DNA of 64,000 nucleotides from Setoptus koraiensis (taxonomy: Eukaryota > Arthropoda), in assembly GCA_048013815.1 (NCBI GenBank), contig CM106585.1, forward strand, positions 10,726,001 to 10,790,000, read 5' to 3'. The notes under the pieces are model-generated. The model was not told the origin of the DNA. It worked only from the letters and a program-made list of their open reading frames with translations, and searched no databases. Both the position numbers and the translations under genes were made by a program. This document shows, one piece after another, positions 36,085 to 46,595 of the stretch (position 1 is the first letter of the stretch; every line of letters begins with the position of its first letter).

Positions 36085-36375
36085 ATGACCCGGCTAAAAC
36101 AAAGTATGATTAATGGTGATAGTTGCGCTAGCAGAGACAGCCATACTATTAAAAAAGAAAATATTATTGGCCGGCCAAAAATACCACGCTCGTTCTTTGT
36201 CGTCGAGTATCCTCTCGGCGATAAAAGATTTCTCATAGATAGAAAAACCAACAAATATTACAATACACTGAAGTCCAATGGTACCCTTGAGCATGACGCA
36301 ATCCAACACGCACTTGATCAAAAAGAACTCTTCCTTTACTCACTCGGACTGGTGAAAAAGGAAAATAAATCATGA
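36085..36375 (+). CDS. Small ORF overlapping the GTF3C2 start codon
   Basis: 96 residues, ATG at 36085, stop TGA at 36373-36375. The sequence looks protein-like rather than random: a mixed N-terminus, then FFVVEYPLGDKRFLIDRKTN and later EHDAIQHALDQKELFLYSLG, with balanced composition and no repeats. I do not recognise the family. It overlaps the following gene by ATGA, and its frame differs from that of GTF3C2. It may be the first cistron of a dicistronic mRNA, a long upstream ORF that lowers GTF3C2 translation, or a chance frame. The Kozak context of its ATG (TCGAATGA) is ordinary. Confidence 0.5.
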   Translation: MTRLKQSMINGDSCASRDSHTIKKENIIGRPKIPRSFFVVEYPLGDKRFLIDRKTNKYYNTLKSNGTLEHDAIQHALDQKELFLYSLGLVKKENKS

Positions 36376-38864
36376 TGCGGCGTACGACACGGAAAGCTGC
36401 TCAAAAGGCAAACAATCTGTTCAAGAGTTTGGTGAAAGAAGAAATAAAGGAAGATTCTGAAGAATCAAGTGTAAATGAGGAAACAACCAGCAACTGCAAT
36501 CTCAACTTAGAAGAATCTGGATTGAAAAAACCTTCTGCGAGGGCAAGAAGAAGGAGGCCTGAAAAGAAAACAAGTAAGAAATTATCCCAGGATGATAGTG
36601 ATTCTGACTTGGATTTCGTTGATTCAGCTGAGATCGATGACGCAATTGATCGTGAAGAGGATATTGACCCAGACGACCCCGATGAACTAAGACGATTTAA
36701 GATTCGTCAATCAAACAGGGAACACGCAAAAAAATTGAAGATCCTCCGCTTTTGGGGCACACACTGGTCTGGCCCTGAGAAACGGTTCGGGACACCTTAC
36801 AAGACTTCCTATGCCAACAGTCTCATAGCCAATGGAAAGAAGGTAACCTGCCCAATTGCCGGTTGTTGCAAGTCGTTTACAACCAGGCAAGGACTCGACT
36901 ACCATTACAAGAGATGCAATCTGGATAATAAATTTAGGTGTAAATTGTGTGCGCCACCCACAAATGTATTTTCAACACATGGTGAAATTCTGAGACATCT
37001 GGTAATTATCCATTTAGATGAACTACCAACTCTCCCAGAGGGGCTTTCAAAAGGCCTGGAGATTTACTTCAAGAAAGATGAAACCACTGTTGGGAAATAC
37101 ACAAAAAACAATGATGAAACTGCTTGTCAAGAATCACTGAAGCAGTGCAAGTCTTTCTACGAACTCAACTTTGGCTCTCAAAACTACCTCCATTGGATGC
37201 CAAAGAGAAAGAATTGGCTGTTGATCCAGTCAGTCTCTGAGATCAAGAATTTCACTCTACCGGAGAAAGAATCTGTTAATGTAAGAATATCCGATGATTG
37301 GAAAAGATTGACAGCAGGTCAAGCAGAGGATGATGATGATTCGAGCATCTTTTACGTTGGAGGAGTACCCTCATCATCTGCCTGGTGTCCTATTCCTTTT
37401 CAAAGTGCTTGTGAAGCGAGGGAGTATATAGCGATTTCTGTAAGTTGTTCAGATATGGACACCTCTCGAACTTATAAAGACGCTAAATTAGAATCGGGAG
37501 TGATTCAGCTGTGGTCGTGTGGGATCACATCGGCAATAGACCCACATACCACAATCAACTGTAAACCAGTTTTGAATTTTGCAATCGCACATCAGTATGG
37601 CCATATATGGGATATGAGCTGGTGTCCTGGAGGCACAACGTGGCAGCACCCCAACACAGTTCCAGCATCAGAAGAGGAGATGCCTAGACTTGGATTGCTA
37701 TCAATTGCTTGTGGAGATGGTCAAATCCGTATAATTAGTATACCACATCCGGAAGCCCTGGAAAAGTCACAGGACCAAGACGACCTCTCACAGCGATTAT
37801 TCAATGTTACACCTGTTGCCAATCTGACTGCACCAGGTGTTGGCTCTTCAACTGATTACCACCCTACAATATGCAAAAGTATTTGTTGGAGCATAACTAA
37901 TCAAGGCTTGATTGCCGCCGGCTATGGAAATGGTCACGTGGCGATATTCGAACTCAATACCAAGTCCCCGATTCTTCTCTACCAACAAGAGGGCAGATCT
38001 GTTCTCAGACCGCTGAAATCGTGGGTGGCTCACGCAGGTGCCGTAACTGGTTTAACGTGGTCACCTTATGATCGACCCCATATTTTAGTTACCGGCGGTT
38101 ATGATCGAAACATAAAATTTTGGAACCTCGAAGATATGGAATCTTGCCTGACTTTGGAAAAGAGTCCTGTAACGAAGTTATATTGGGATTATAGACACAG
38201 AGGGGTGATAGCTTCTTTCGACACTGCTTTCACCAGTTTTGTGAATCGGGTTCTATTCCGATACCCTGCCAAAGATGGTTGGGAAGGTTCCACAGCGAGT
38301 GTACATCGAGCCACTGTTTGGGATATATCGTCCTCAGTTATAACAAATGCAATGGCAAGTTGCGATGGTGCTGGAGAAGTTGTGATTGTATCTTCATTCA
38401 TACCGAAAGCGATTGAGGTCAAACGACGGACTCCAACTACCTTTAGACATAGTCTATACTCGATAGTTCCTATACCGTTGGATCTATCTGATCTCAAATA
38501 CGACGATGCCAGTGAAGAACCAACAGATGGTCCGTCCAAGTTTACATTGCCATCAAGTTATCGCCCTATATCTTCGTATCATGAATTTAAACAAGAGTTT
38601 GGATTGAAGTTCGTGCCTTATACAGATGGTTTACTCGATTCTTGCAAGCGAGGAAGTGATATCAAGCAACTTAATTGTGATCGTGTTTGTGATTATCCGT
38701 TCTCATCGGTAACAGGTATAGCGTGGAGTCCCAACATCTTGTCCTACCCGTATTTGTTTACCGCTACACAAGTTGGAATCTGTCGCTTAGAGAGGGTAGA
38801 TTCAGTATATAACTTAAATAAGAAACTCGCTATAAAAGTATTTTCCTCTTTCATCCAAAATTGA
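36372..38864 (+). CDS. GTF3C2: General transcription factor 3C subunit 2 (TFIIIC, WD40 subunit)
   Basis: Subunit of the TFIIIC complex that recognises B boxes of tRNA genes for Pol III. Single exon, 830 residues (human 911). The N-terminus is highly charged with basic and acidic runs (ARARRRRPEKK, DSDSDLDFVDS). A zinc-finger-like segment, CPIAGCCKSFTTRQGLDYH, lies at about 160-185, followed by a second Cys/His cluster. The C-terminal half is a WD40 propeller. HIWDMSWCPGG, PRLGLLSIACGDGQIRII and SIPHPEALE correspond closely to human GTF3C2 (IWDLKFCPSG, PRLGLLALACSDG, SLPHPEAL). VTGGYDRNIKFWNLED is a clear WD repeat. The ATGATG start overlaps the stop of the upstream 96-codon ORF. Poly(A) signal AATAAA at 38900-38905. 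Confidence 0.9.
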   Translation: MMRRTTRKAAQKANNLFKSLVKEEIKEDSEESSVNEETTSNCNLNLEESGLKKPSARARRRRPEKKTSKKLSQDDSDSDLDFVDSAEIDDAIDREEDIDPDDPDELRRFKIRQSNREHAKKLKILRFWGTHWSGPEKRFGTPYKTSYANSLIANGKKVTCPIAGCCKSFTTRQGLDYHYKRCNLDNKFRCKLCAPPTNVFSTHGEILRHLVIIHLDELPTLPEGLSKGLEIYFKKDETTVGKYTKNNDETACQESLKQCKSFYELNFGSQNYLHWMPKRKNWLLIQSVSEIKNFTLPEKESVNVRISDDWKRLTAGQAEDDDDSSIFYVGGVPSSSAWCPIPFQSACEAREYIAISVSCSDMDTSRTYKDAKLESGVIQLWSCGITSAIDPHTTINCKPVLNFAIAHQYGHIWDMSWCPGGTTWQHPNTVPASEEEMPRLGLLSIACGDGQIRIISIPHPEALEKSQDQDDLSQRLFNVTPVANLTAPGVGSSTDYHPTICKSICWSITNQGLIAAGYGNGHVAIFELNTKSPILLYQQEGRSVLRPLKSWVAHAGAVTGLTWSPYDRPHILVTGGYDRNIKFWNLEDMESCLTLEKSPVTKLYWDYRHRGVIASFDTAFTSFVNRVLFRYPAKDGWEGSTASVHRATVWDISSSVITNAMASCDGAGEVVIVSSFIPKAIEVKRRTPTTFRHSLYSIVPIPLDLSDLKYDDASEEPTDGPSKFTLPSSYRPISSYHEFKQEFGLKFVPYTDGLLDSCKRGSDIKQLNCDRVCDYPFSSVTGIAWSPNILSYPYLFTATQVGICRLERVDSVYNLNKKLAIKVFSSFIQN

Positions 38865-39121
38865 CATATAACAATTAATATATACTAGACATAGATTTTA
38901 ATAAACTACCATTCCACAGTCAAATTCCGGACCAATCCACGGTCGGAAATTTCAAACTTCGCGCGGACCTATAAAAATGTTCCATGTTCCATTTGACAGA
39001 CACTTGTCGGTCTAACTTTCTTCCAGCTGTATCAGCTTCGATATCCACCATTTTTTACATTAGATAAGATTTCTATTATTTATTTATTATTGATTTCTAT
39101 GCAGCCAACAATCGGCAAGAG

Positions 39122-40836
39122 ATGGCTAGAGATAATTCGCCATTGGCTAAGTCACGTCACACCTCAGTTCAGGCAATAAGCAACCTCAAAGGTGATTACA
39201 TCAACATAGCATTCCTATTACTGTTATATGTACTTCAAGGTATTCCTATTGGTTTAAGCAGCGCAGTCCCTTTGTTACTGCAAAATAGAAAGGTTAGCTA
39301 CTCAGAACAAGCTCTTTTTAGTTTCGTGACATGGCCATTTAGTATAAAATTATTGTGGGCTCCGATTGTGGATTCTGTTTTCTTCAAAAGTATTGGTAGA
39401 CGAAAATCATGGCTTGTACCAACACAATTGCTAATAGGATTGTTCATGTTGATTCTATCAAGATCGGTTACATCGCTTATGGCAGACGATCCCGTGACTG
39501 GGGCTAAGCCTGATATTGTGCTGTTGACATTCATATTTTTAATGCTAAACTTTCTAGCTGCAACTCAAGATATCGCCGTCGATGGGTGGGCCCTCACGAT
39601 GTTGTCGAGAAAGAATGTTGGCTATGCTTCTACATGCAACACAGTTGGACAAACGGCGGGATTCTTCATAGGAAATGTGGTCTTTTTGGCTTTGGAATCA
39701 GCCGATTTTTGCAATAAATATATTAGGTCAAACGAAAATCAATCAACTCTAGGCATCGTGACCTTTGAAAGTTTCTTATATAACTGGGGTATTATATTTA
39801 CAGTAGTTACAATACTTGTCGCAATCTTGAAGAATGAAAACAAAAAACCATCCTCGAATTATAACAATCAAGATCACGAATTAGCAACTAAACTAAACCC
39901 AAGAAGATCTCTCAGGAGTAGCTCAAGCAAATTCAATGATAAAAGGGGAGACTCGCCAGAAGAGGAAGTAGAATTGGGAATTAGAGAAACTTATGCTAAA
40001 TTATACAAAATCCTGAAACTGCAGAGCTTTCAACTGTTAGCTGTGATTCTATTGACTAGCAAGATAGGATTTTCAGCCCCTGAGGCTGTGACAGGACTGA
40101 AACTTGTTGAATCGGGGGTCCACAAAGAGAATTTAGCTCTTTTGGCAGTGCCAATGGTTCCGCTCCAAATAGTTTTACCTTGGCTTCTAAGCCGGATTAC
40201 CTGTGGACCTCGCCCCCTTGATCTTTTCACCAGAGCTTTTCCTTACAGGTGCGTAGAAGTTAACTGTATTCCGACATTTCAGTTTAGTTTAGACAAAATT
40301 TCTAATTCTGCTTTAATGATGGTCTAAATAATTGTAGGCTGGCATTTGGAATAGTTTTTCCTTTAATTGTTTACTGGACGTCTCTAGTCAAATTGGAGGA
40401 CGGCACCTTCCCCATTTACTATTACTTTGTTTTAATAGTAGTCTATGCGCTTGAGCAAGTATCAGTTTACAGTATGTTTGTGGCTACAATGGCTTTTCAT
40501 GCCTCAGTAAGCGATCCAACAATTGGTGGCACTTACATGACCTTATTAAATACGATAACAAATCTCGGTGGAAATTGGCCCTCTACCTTATCTCTATGGT
40601 TGGTAGATAAGCTGTCATGGGAAAACTGTGTGGAAATCTGTGTCCCGACTAATAGCTCTATTACACTAAATGACGAAATACCTACGACCTGCTCCAAATC
40701 TTGTACTACAACGTTTGACGGATATTATCTCGAATGCGTAATCTGTGTAGTTTTTGGTTTCCTATGGCTACAATGGGGCGGCAGAAAAATCAAGAGACTG
40801 CAATCACTTCCGGCATCTGCCTGGAATTGTCGATAA
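39122..40836 (+). CDS. SLC33A1: Acetyl-CoA transporter SLC33A1
   Basis: Carries acetyl-CoA from cytosol into the ER lumen for protein and ganglioside acetylation. Two exons, 39122-40248 and 40338-40836, joined through an 89-bp intron (phase 2, rebuilding Arg in FPYR). Total 541 residues (human 549). The family opening is LKGDYINIAFLLLLYVLQG, then GIPIGLSSAVPLLLQ, SYSEQALFSFVTWPFS(IK)LLWAPIVD and GRRKSWLVPTQ. These match human SLC33A1 almost word for word. DIAVDGWALTML lies in TM5. Exon 2 has GGTYMTLLNTITNLGGNWP and a Cys-rich lumenal loop (CVEICVP, CSKSC) before the last TM. Unspliced, the frame ends at 40327, so the intron is required. Start ATG at 39122 is the first in frame. Confidence 0.96.
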
Positions 40837-41327
40837 AGACAAGTGAGTTAACAAGAGAGTAGCATTGTGATGGTAATTTATTTACGGCAGCATTTCTCTC
40901 GGCTCACATATATAGTTAAAAAAACTAACTAATCACGAAGATATCAAATAATTTATAAAAATACATCTATATATATATATATAAAAGAAAATAGGATCAA
41001 ACGAGAAAAGCGATAATTTCTTAACTTGTTAACTCAATACTTTACGTGTCCACCGCTCATTTTCTGCTATCTCAAAAGCATTGTACATGGTAGTAGTGAA
41101 GTTTTGTGAAAACGAAGCGATAGATTGTCAGCTGAAGATATTTCAAATGGAAGAGAAGGGGCGTAGATGCTATGTGAGGACCAATCTAGTAGATTATGGG
41201 ATACACTCCAACAAGAATCAAGCCAAAATGGTGTCTTCCCTTGTCATGTGATATTGACATGATCAACTTGATTTTTTTTTATATTTGTTTACATCAAAGT
41301 CTGTGTTCTCCTAACAAATTTACTATT
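40837..41327. other. Shared 3' region of convergent SLC33A1 and NARS2
   Basis: AT-rich, with a short (TA)n tract near 40970-40983. No gene is seen. Confidence 0.45.
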
Positions 41328-42806
41328 TCAGAGATAACAATGGCCTGGCCATCTCGGAAAAGTACTAACGTCTTTAATATTTTCCACGCCCGTCAAAGAT
41401 TGTACAAACCGATCTAAACCAATGCCGAATCCTCCGTGCGGAAATGTTCCATATTTCCTCAGATCGAGATACCAACCCAGCTTATTCTCTAAATCTAATT
41501 CGCCCTGATTTATCCGTCGCACCCTATCTAAAAGAGTTTCATAAGAATCTTCACGTAAGCCACCTCCACATATCTCGCCTCCTGTCGGAGCTATCAGATC
41601 GAAACATTTAGCCTCCTGCTTTGTTTGGTCAATTTTCATGTAAAACGGCTTCAGGTATTCTGGGTAGTTAGTGATAAATAGCGGCACGTTATCACAATAC
41701 TCCAGGAGTTGTCGCTCGTGAGTTCTGGAGATATCTTGGCCATATTTTATGTCTACATTCTTCTGTTTCAAGTTGTCGATCGCCTCTGAGTACTGCATGC
41801 GAATAAAAGGTTTAGTCAAAAGTTTGTCCACTTTATCAGTGTTATCTAATCTTTGAATTAATTCATTAGCGTCAGCCCTGTGATCACTAATTTTCGTGAT
41901 GTAATTTGCCATGAACTTGAGAATAGATTCGACACGATCCATCAAAACATCTAAATCAGTTAGATGAGCTTCTTCGGCCTCAAACATTGAAAATTCACAC
42001 AAATGCCTTTTTGTAACTGAATTCTCGGCTCTGAAAGTGTGTGAAGTAGTATAAACTTTAGATAGAGATGACGCCATGACTTCTAAATGTAATTGAGCTG
42101 AGCAAGTGAGAAAAACATCATCATTAAAGTAGTCTTCTTTGGTGTACCGCCCTGTATTCGGGTTATTTGCCAATCTGATATTAGTCTCGTTCATTTCATC
42201 ATGAGATACGTCATCTATATTATCCGCCTGGGCAACACTTGAGTTATTTACCTTGGTTCTTGTTGCTAGAAACAGGTCTGAATTTGACTCACTATCGTTG
42301 GACGTTAGTACTGGGGTGTCTACTTGAAAGAAGTCCATTTGTTTCATAATCATGTGAGCAGACAAAAGTAGTTCGCTCCTCATTCGGGCAAGTGACGTAA
42401 AAAAGGGTGTTCTAGGTCTGAGATGCATCCACTTGCGATAATAATGAAAAGGATAAAGCTCCTTAGTAGCAGAGAATGGGTACTTGCTAGAATCGCACGG
42501 ACCATGGTATCTCACTCGCTTTATTTTAAACTCAACGGATTGCTTCTGACCCCTGCTACTAATTAAATTGCCAAGGCAACTCAAGTAACTACCAATAGAT
42601 ATCTTATCTTTATGTTCCTTTACGATAACACATTGCAAAGGTGTGTTGGTCGAGCCATCTACCAGATCGACGAATATAACATCTCTGTAACTACGATAAT
42701 TTCTCACGTGTCCGCTTATAATGACAGTTTGATCTTCGATAATCGGGGTGACGAGAGCTTGTCTAATACTACTAATGACAGTTGCTAAATTCGAAGGTTT
42801 AGCCAT
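41328..42806 (-). CDS. NARS2: Asparaginyl-tRNA synthetase, mitochondrial type
   Basis: Class IIb aminoacyl-tRNA synthetase charging tRNA-Asn. Single exon, 492 residues (human NARS2 is 477). The N-terminal OB-fold anticodon-binding domain is about residues 25-110 (ISGHVRNYRSYRDVIFVDL, PLQCVIV). The catalytic domain follows. LRPRTPFFTSLARMRSELL and FFQVDTPVLTSND lead into motif 1. Motif 2 is TFRAENSVTKRHLCEFSMFE. Motif 3 is GGFGIGLDRFVQSLTG, with the terminal FPRWPG typical of the AsnRS/AspRS group. A 45-residue insert rich in Asn/Asp (about 185-230) sits between VDTPVLTSND and DVFLTCSAQLHLEV, as in organellar AsnRS. The N-terminal 20 residues lack acidic groups and could be a short mitochondrial presequence. 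The cytosolic enzyme would carry a different N-terminal extension, absent here. Confidence 0.92.
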   Translation of the reverse strand: MAKPSNLATVISSIRQALVTPIIEDQTVIISGHVRNYRSYRDVIFVDLVDGSTNTPLQCVIVKEHKDKISIGSYLSCLGNLISSRGQKQSVEFKIKRVRYHGPCDSSKYPFSATKELYPFHYYRKWMHLRPRTPFFTSLARMRSELLLSAHMIMKQMDFFQVDTPVLTSNDSESNSDLFLATRTKVNNSSVAQADNIDDVSHDEMNETNIRLANNPNTGRYTKEDYFNDDVFLTCSAQLHLEVMASSLSKVYTTSHTFRAENSVTKRHLCEFSMFEAEEAHLTDLDVLMDRVESILKFMANYITKISDHRADANELIQRLDNTDKVDKLLTKPFIRMQYSEAIDNLKQKNVDIKYGQDISRTHERQLLEYCDNVPLFITNYPEYLKPFYMKIDQTKQEAKCFDLIAPTGGEICGGGLREDSYETLLDRVRRINQGELDLENKLGWYLDLRKYGTFPHGGFGIGLDRFVQSLTGVENIKDVSTFPRWPGHCYL

Positions 42807-43205
42807 CGATCTGTCAGGTGAACAAGTGAGATTTCATAAAGCTTTCACTGGTACTTCATCGGACTATTTTCAATGTTTTCATCACGTGTTCTTCTTCACT
42901 ATAGACAACATTCTAAAATGTGGTGGGCGTGCCTACCGAATGGGTGTGAATACTTGAGCAGGGTGAAGCCGACATTGAAACCGCATTAACCGGCAATCAC
43001 TCAGAATTTAATTTCATAACCATCAGCTGTGGGAAGAAGCCTCCATGTGTGTAGAGAAGTTTTATATTGGATGATAATTCTGTAGAGAACAAGCCACTAA
43101 TCAATTCAATTCATTTGTCTACATTGATGGATATGAATTGAATTAACTATGAGATTCTAAAGATGATATCGTGCCAGCAAGACCGAGAAAATACCAATCA
43201 ATACG
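42807..43205. promoter_or_regulatory. Divergent promoter region of NARS2 and SF3B4
   Basis: Only 399 bp separate the two start codons, transcribed in opposite directions. No TATA box or named element was recognised. A shared bidirectional promoter is inferred from the spacing alone. Confidence 0.5.
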
Positions 43206-44192
43206 ATGCAAGCGATTTCAGAAAGAAACCAGGACGCAACTATTTACATCGGCGGTTTAGATGATCAGGTTGTCGAGTCTATATTATGGGAATTATTTGT
43301 TCAAGCTGGCCCTGTTGCCAGTGTGCACATGCCTAAAGATAGAATTACCGGTCTGCATCAAGGATATGGATTTGTCGAGTTCATGGGAGAGGAGGACGCC
43401 GATTATGCGATTAAAACTATGAACATGATTAAACTTTACGGGAAACCAATTCGTGTCAACAAGGCTTCTGCTCATCAAAAGAATCTCGATGTTGGAGCAA
43501 ATCTTTTCATAGGAAATTTGGATCCCGAAGTCGATGAAAAGCTTTTGTACGATACATTCTCGGCATTCGGTGTCATACTACAAACACCCAAAATTATGCG
43601 AGATATTGAATCAGGCAATTCCAAAGGCTTTGCATTCTTAAATTTTGCTAGTTTCGACGCCTCCGATGCTGCTATTGAAGCGATGAACGGACAGTTTTTG
43701 TGTAACAGACCAATAACTATCAGTTATGCCTTCAAAAAAGACAGTAAAAATGAAAGACACGGCACAATAGTCGAGAGGTTGCTCGCCCAGAAGAACAAAT
43801 TGATCCAAGCTGACAGACCTAACCAATTCTTTGCCGATGCACCTGTATCAGCTAATGGTCTGGCCAACAATGTTGCACCGACAGTACCAATCAGACCGCC
43901 TCCGCCACCGGCAGAATCACAAATGTTCAGCCAATTCTACCCACATAATCACATGGCTGTACCAGGTTCCCTTGGCGTGTTTCCACTTGGACAAATGGCT
44001 CCTCCTATTCCACAGCCAATGATACCTCTATTACAGGCACCACCGCCTCCTCCACCGCCACCGATGATACCACTTTTACAGGCGCCTCCACCACCCCCGC
44101 CTCCGCCACCTCCTCCTCTGCCTCCTCCGGCAGATTCTGATGACGAAGGCGAAGGGAGTGCAGAAAATCAAGACTCTATGATAGAATCCTAA
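43206..44192 (+). CDS. SF3B4: Splicing factor 3B subunit 4
   Basis: SF3b subunit of the U2 snRNP, contacting pre-mRNA near the branch point. Single exon, 328 residues (human 424). Two RRMs: the first (about 13-91) has [20 protein letters not shown] and the RNP1 octamer GYGFVEFM. The second (about 100-180) has [19 protein letters not shown] and [11 protein letters not shown]. Both match human SF3B4 nearly residue for residue. [20 protein letters not shown] follows RRM2. The tail is proline-rich with poly-Pro runs (about 275-315) and an acidic end. It is shorter than the vertebrate tail, as in other invertebrates. The stop lies 17 bp from that of the convergent VIPAS39 gene. Confidence 0.97.
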   Translation: MQAISERNQDATIYIGGLDDQVVESILWELFVQAGPVASVHMPKDRITGLHQGYGFVEFMGEEDADYAIKTMNMIKLYGKPIRVNKASAHQKNLDVGANLFIGNLDPEVDEKLLYDTFSAFGVILQTPKIMRDIESGNSKGFAFLNFASFDASDAAIEAMNGQFLCNRPITISYAFKKDSKNERHGTIVERLLAQKNKLIQADRPNQFFADAPVSANGLANNVAPTVPIRPPPPPAESQMFSQFYPHNHMAVPGSLGVFPLGQMAPPIPQPMIPLLQAPPPPPPPPMIPLLQAPPPPPPPPPPPLPPPADSDDEGEGSAENQDSMIES

Positions 44193-44209
44193 AGCCATAA
44201 ATACAATTT

Positions 44210-45223
44210 TTAAAAAAAAGTTTTATTGCTAAAGATATATTGAAGGGGTTTCGCAAATTTCGTTCCAGTTTCCACGGCGACTGTGCTAACTGTCCTGTTC
44301 TTATTATCTTGCTGAATTGATTTTTGGGGGTCGTTTGTGGTAGTAACTGCTGATTGAGTTTTGGTTGAGCTAGTATCCTCTATCTGCTGAGACTCTAAGA
44401 GTTTTATCTGTGATTCAATCAGGGTGGCTAAAGAATTAGCTTGGTTGCTCTTATGGTACTTCAATTTGAGTTCCTTGTACATGCTTTTGAGTTTATTGAG
44501 TCTTCTTTGAAGATTGACAGTCTTAATTGCTTGATAGAATTCTATCATCAAAGCATCCTCGTGCCGTTCTATTGAGTTAAAAAAATCCACCAATTCATTG
44601 TATTCACCGTGCTCCTCTAGATAACTAACATAGTGAGATAACGCAGCAGGTCTTTTTTTCAATTCATCGATAAAAATAGACTTCTTCAAGGTGTTTCGCA
44701 TGAAGAGAACAGTTGCAGTAATTAAATCTCCATATGAATACAAAAGGGCATTCTCTAATAACAAAATTTTATCCTTACGCGATCTAAAATGGGATATCTC
44801 TATTGGGGCTCCTTTTTCAACAATATTTCTAACTGTGAGTTTAGGATCGAAAGTCTTAATTGCTACGTCACTCTGCTGATGTTTTCCGGTTAAATTCACA
44901 TTTGATAACAGAACCAAAATTTGGTGAGGTTCCGGTGTGGCGCAATTTATTATAGATGGTGTCAATGCGGGTTTGTCTAGGATTTTATTTTTGATTTCTT
45001 GTTCATCTGAAGATGATGCTTTCTTACTGCTCAAAGACTGTGCTGTTCTCAGATTGGATTCGCTATTGGAGGAACAGGGTAAAACTTTTGACTCATTCAT
45101 CGATATCGAAGTTGGATTGAGGCCCGACTCATTAAAGATCGACTCTTCGCCGAAACAGTAAACATTTTTCGAACTGTTATTACTATTCCAGTAGTCATCT
45201 TCTTCTTCATAACCTCCCGACAT
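44210..45223 (-). CDS. VIPAS39: VIPAS39 / SPE-39-like protein, C-terminally short
   Basis: Partner of VPS33B in the CHEVI complex that controls endosomal and lysosome-related organelle traffic. Single exon, 337 residues against 493 in human. An N-terminal acidic/Tyr region (MSGGYEEEDDYW) is followed by a disordered Ser-rich stretch. The Vps16-C-like core has FRSRKDKILLLENALLYSYG, DLITATVLFMRNTLKK and ELKKRPAALSHYVSYLEEHG, aligning with human FRSLEDKVALLDAAVDAHDG, NVITAVLIFLKRTL and ELEVRQVALRHLIHFLKE. The frame ends after a Lys-rich coiled stretch. About 150 C-terminal residues of the family are missing, and the neighbouring SF3B4 gene leaves no room for another exon nearby. The poly(A) hexamer AATAAA is inside the last codons (plus-strand TTTATT at 44221-44226). 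Confidence 0.85.
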   Translation of the reverse strand: MSGGYEEEDDYWNSNNSSKNVYCFGEESIFNESGLNPTSISMNESKVLPCSSNSESNLRTAQSLSSKKASSSDEQEIKNKILDKPALTPSIINCATPEPHQILVLLSNVNLTGKHQQSDVAIKTFDPKLTVRNIVEKGAPIEISHFRSRKDKILLLENALLYSYGDLITATVLFMRNTLKKSIFIDELKKRPAALSHYVSYLEEHGEYNELVDFFNSIERHEDALMIEFYQAIKTVNLQRRLNKLKSMYKELKLKYHKSNQANSLATLIESQIKLLESQQIEDTSSTKTQSAVTTTNDPQKSIQQDNKNRTVSTVAVETGTKFAKPLQYIFSNKTFF

Positions 45224-45847
45224 TTTTGTAGTTCTAGAAACCAGTGATGAAGAACCTAATAGAAATTGTAGCTTGAAATAGTGGATGGGGAATGCATGTT
45301 AGAATTATCACTCATGACAACAATGGGACGACCTCAAGCCACATTTGCAAACAGATGTTAATTCTGGATCCTTCGGGCAGACATTTCGGCAGTCATGAAA
45401 ATAATGTAGATAAAATGCTTTGTTGAGCCCATCCGAAGGGTCGATAGGGAAATTTTGGCTCTTTGTAAAGGACTAGATCGGTGGGGACGACTTTTCATCT
45501 GATGACGAAGAAAAAATATAATCAGCTGCTCAAGAAATCTGCGCAAATTTCATTCGAAACTCGCGCTTTTCAGCGAACGATGTCGCGCATGCGTCTCCTC
45601 TATACTTGTTCCACGCTGAAATCGGATGTGATTCCGAGCGCATTGTCCAGCATTGTGGAACCGGCTACGAATTAAGATATACCCGATATTCTACATTGAT
45701 CCCTGCAATTATATTTGCATCTCCTTGGCCAACACGGGAATATATTGGATATATTTATCAATTGCTTTCAGCTTACAGTACAAATTGCTGTGTTTTTCAA
45801 CCAGATAAAAGGATTTGAAATTTACTCATAAATTAATATTAGACACT
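45224..45847. promoter_or_regulatory. Divergent promoter region of VIPAS39 and RPL17
   Basis: 624 bp between opposite start codons. A pyrimidine-containing stretch (GTGTTTTTC, about 45788) near the RPL17 ATG could be the start site expected for ribosomal protein genes. The 65- and 70-codon frames here have no protein features. Confidence 0.4.
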
Positions 45848-46595
45848 ATGGCTAAATATTCCAGAGACCCCGTCAACGCATCAAAATGTAAGCTTGAGAT
45901 CCTTCTCTATCTTGATTGAAAGCCCCCTGTTGATAGTATAATAACCAGATTCTCTTTCTCTCTTATTTAGCTTGCCAAGCAAGAGGTTCAAATTTACGTG
46001 TTCATTTCAAGGTAAGGATCTAAGCAACATTTAGGCTGCTATTGTGGCTCATCATTTATCTAGTCTTGAAACGTCTGTGCTAATTATTATCTCTTTTATC
46101 TCCGCGATGCCTATTTAGAACACACGTGAAACCGCTAAAGCCATCAAAGGGATGCCCCTTAGACGCGCTCAACGATATCTCAAGAATGTCATCGCCAAAA
46201 AGGAGATTGTCCCATTTAGACGTTTCAGCGGAGGTGTCGGCCGTAAAGCCCAGGTGAAGGCATTCAATTGCACTCAGGGACGTTGGCCAGCAAAATCAGC
46301 TGAGTTCTTATTACAACTGTTGAGAAATGCCGAAAGTAACGCTGACTTCAAGGGTCTTGATGTTGATCGCCTCGTCATTGAGCACATTCAAGTTAACAGG
46401 GCCGCTAAGATGCGCAGAAGAACCTACAGAGCCCACGGTCGTATCAACCCATACATGAGCAGCCCCAGCCACATTGAAGTTATCTTGACAGAGAGACAGC
46501 ATAAGGTCAGATCAAGCAAAGCTGAAGTCGCTGAGGCACCCAAGAAAGTATCTAAAAAGAAGTTGCTTCGTCAGAAATTAAAGAACCGCGAATAG
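45848..46595 (+). CDS. RPL17: 60S ribosomal protein L17 (uL22)
   Basis: Lines the nascent-peptide exit tunnel of the large subunit. Three exons: 45848-45887, 45971-46011 and 46119-46595 (phases 1 and 0), 185 residues (human 184). Exon 1 is [13 protein letters not shown], exon 2 [14 protein letters not shown], and exon 3 opens [12 protein letters not shown]. Later landmarks are [62 protein letters not shown] and [12 protein letters not shown]. The C-terminus is Lys/Arg-rich. The short first exon with the rest split early is typical of animal ribosomal protein genes. AATAAA at 46620-46625, only 25 bp after the stop, is the probable poly(A) signal. Confidence 0.98.

Noticed and set aside
40249..40337. 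Premature stop in SLC33A1
   Set aside because: An 89-bp intron with phase 2 rebuilds the conserved continuation, so the gene is intact.
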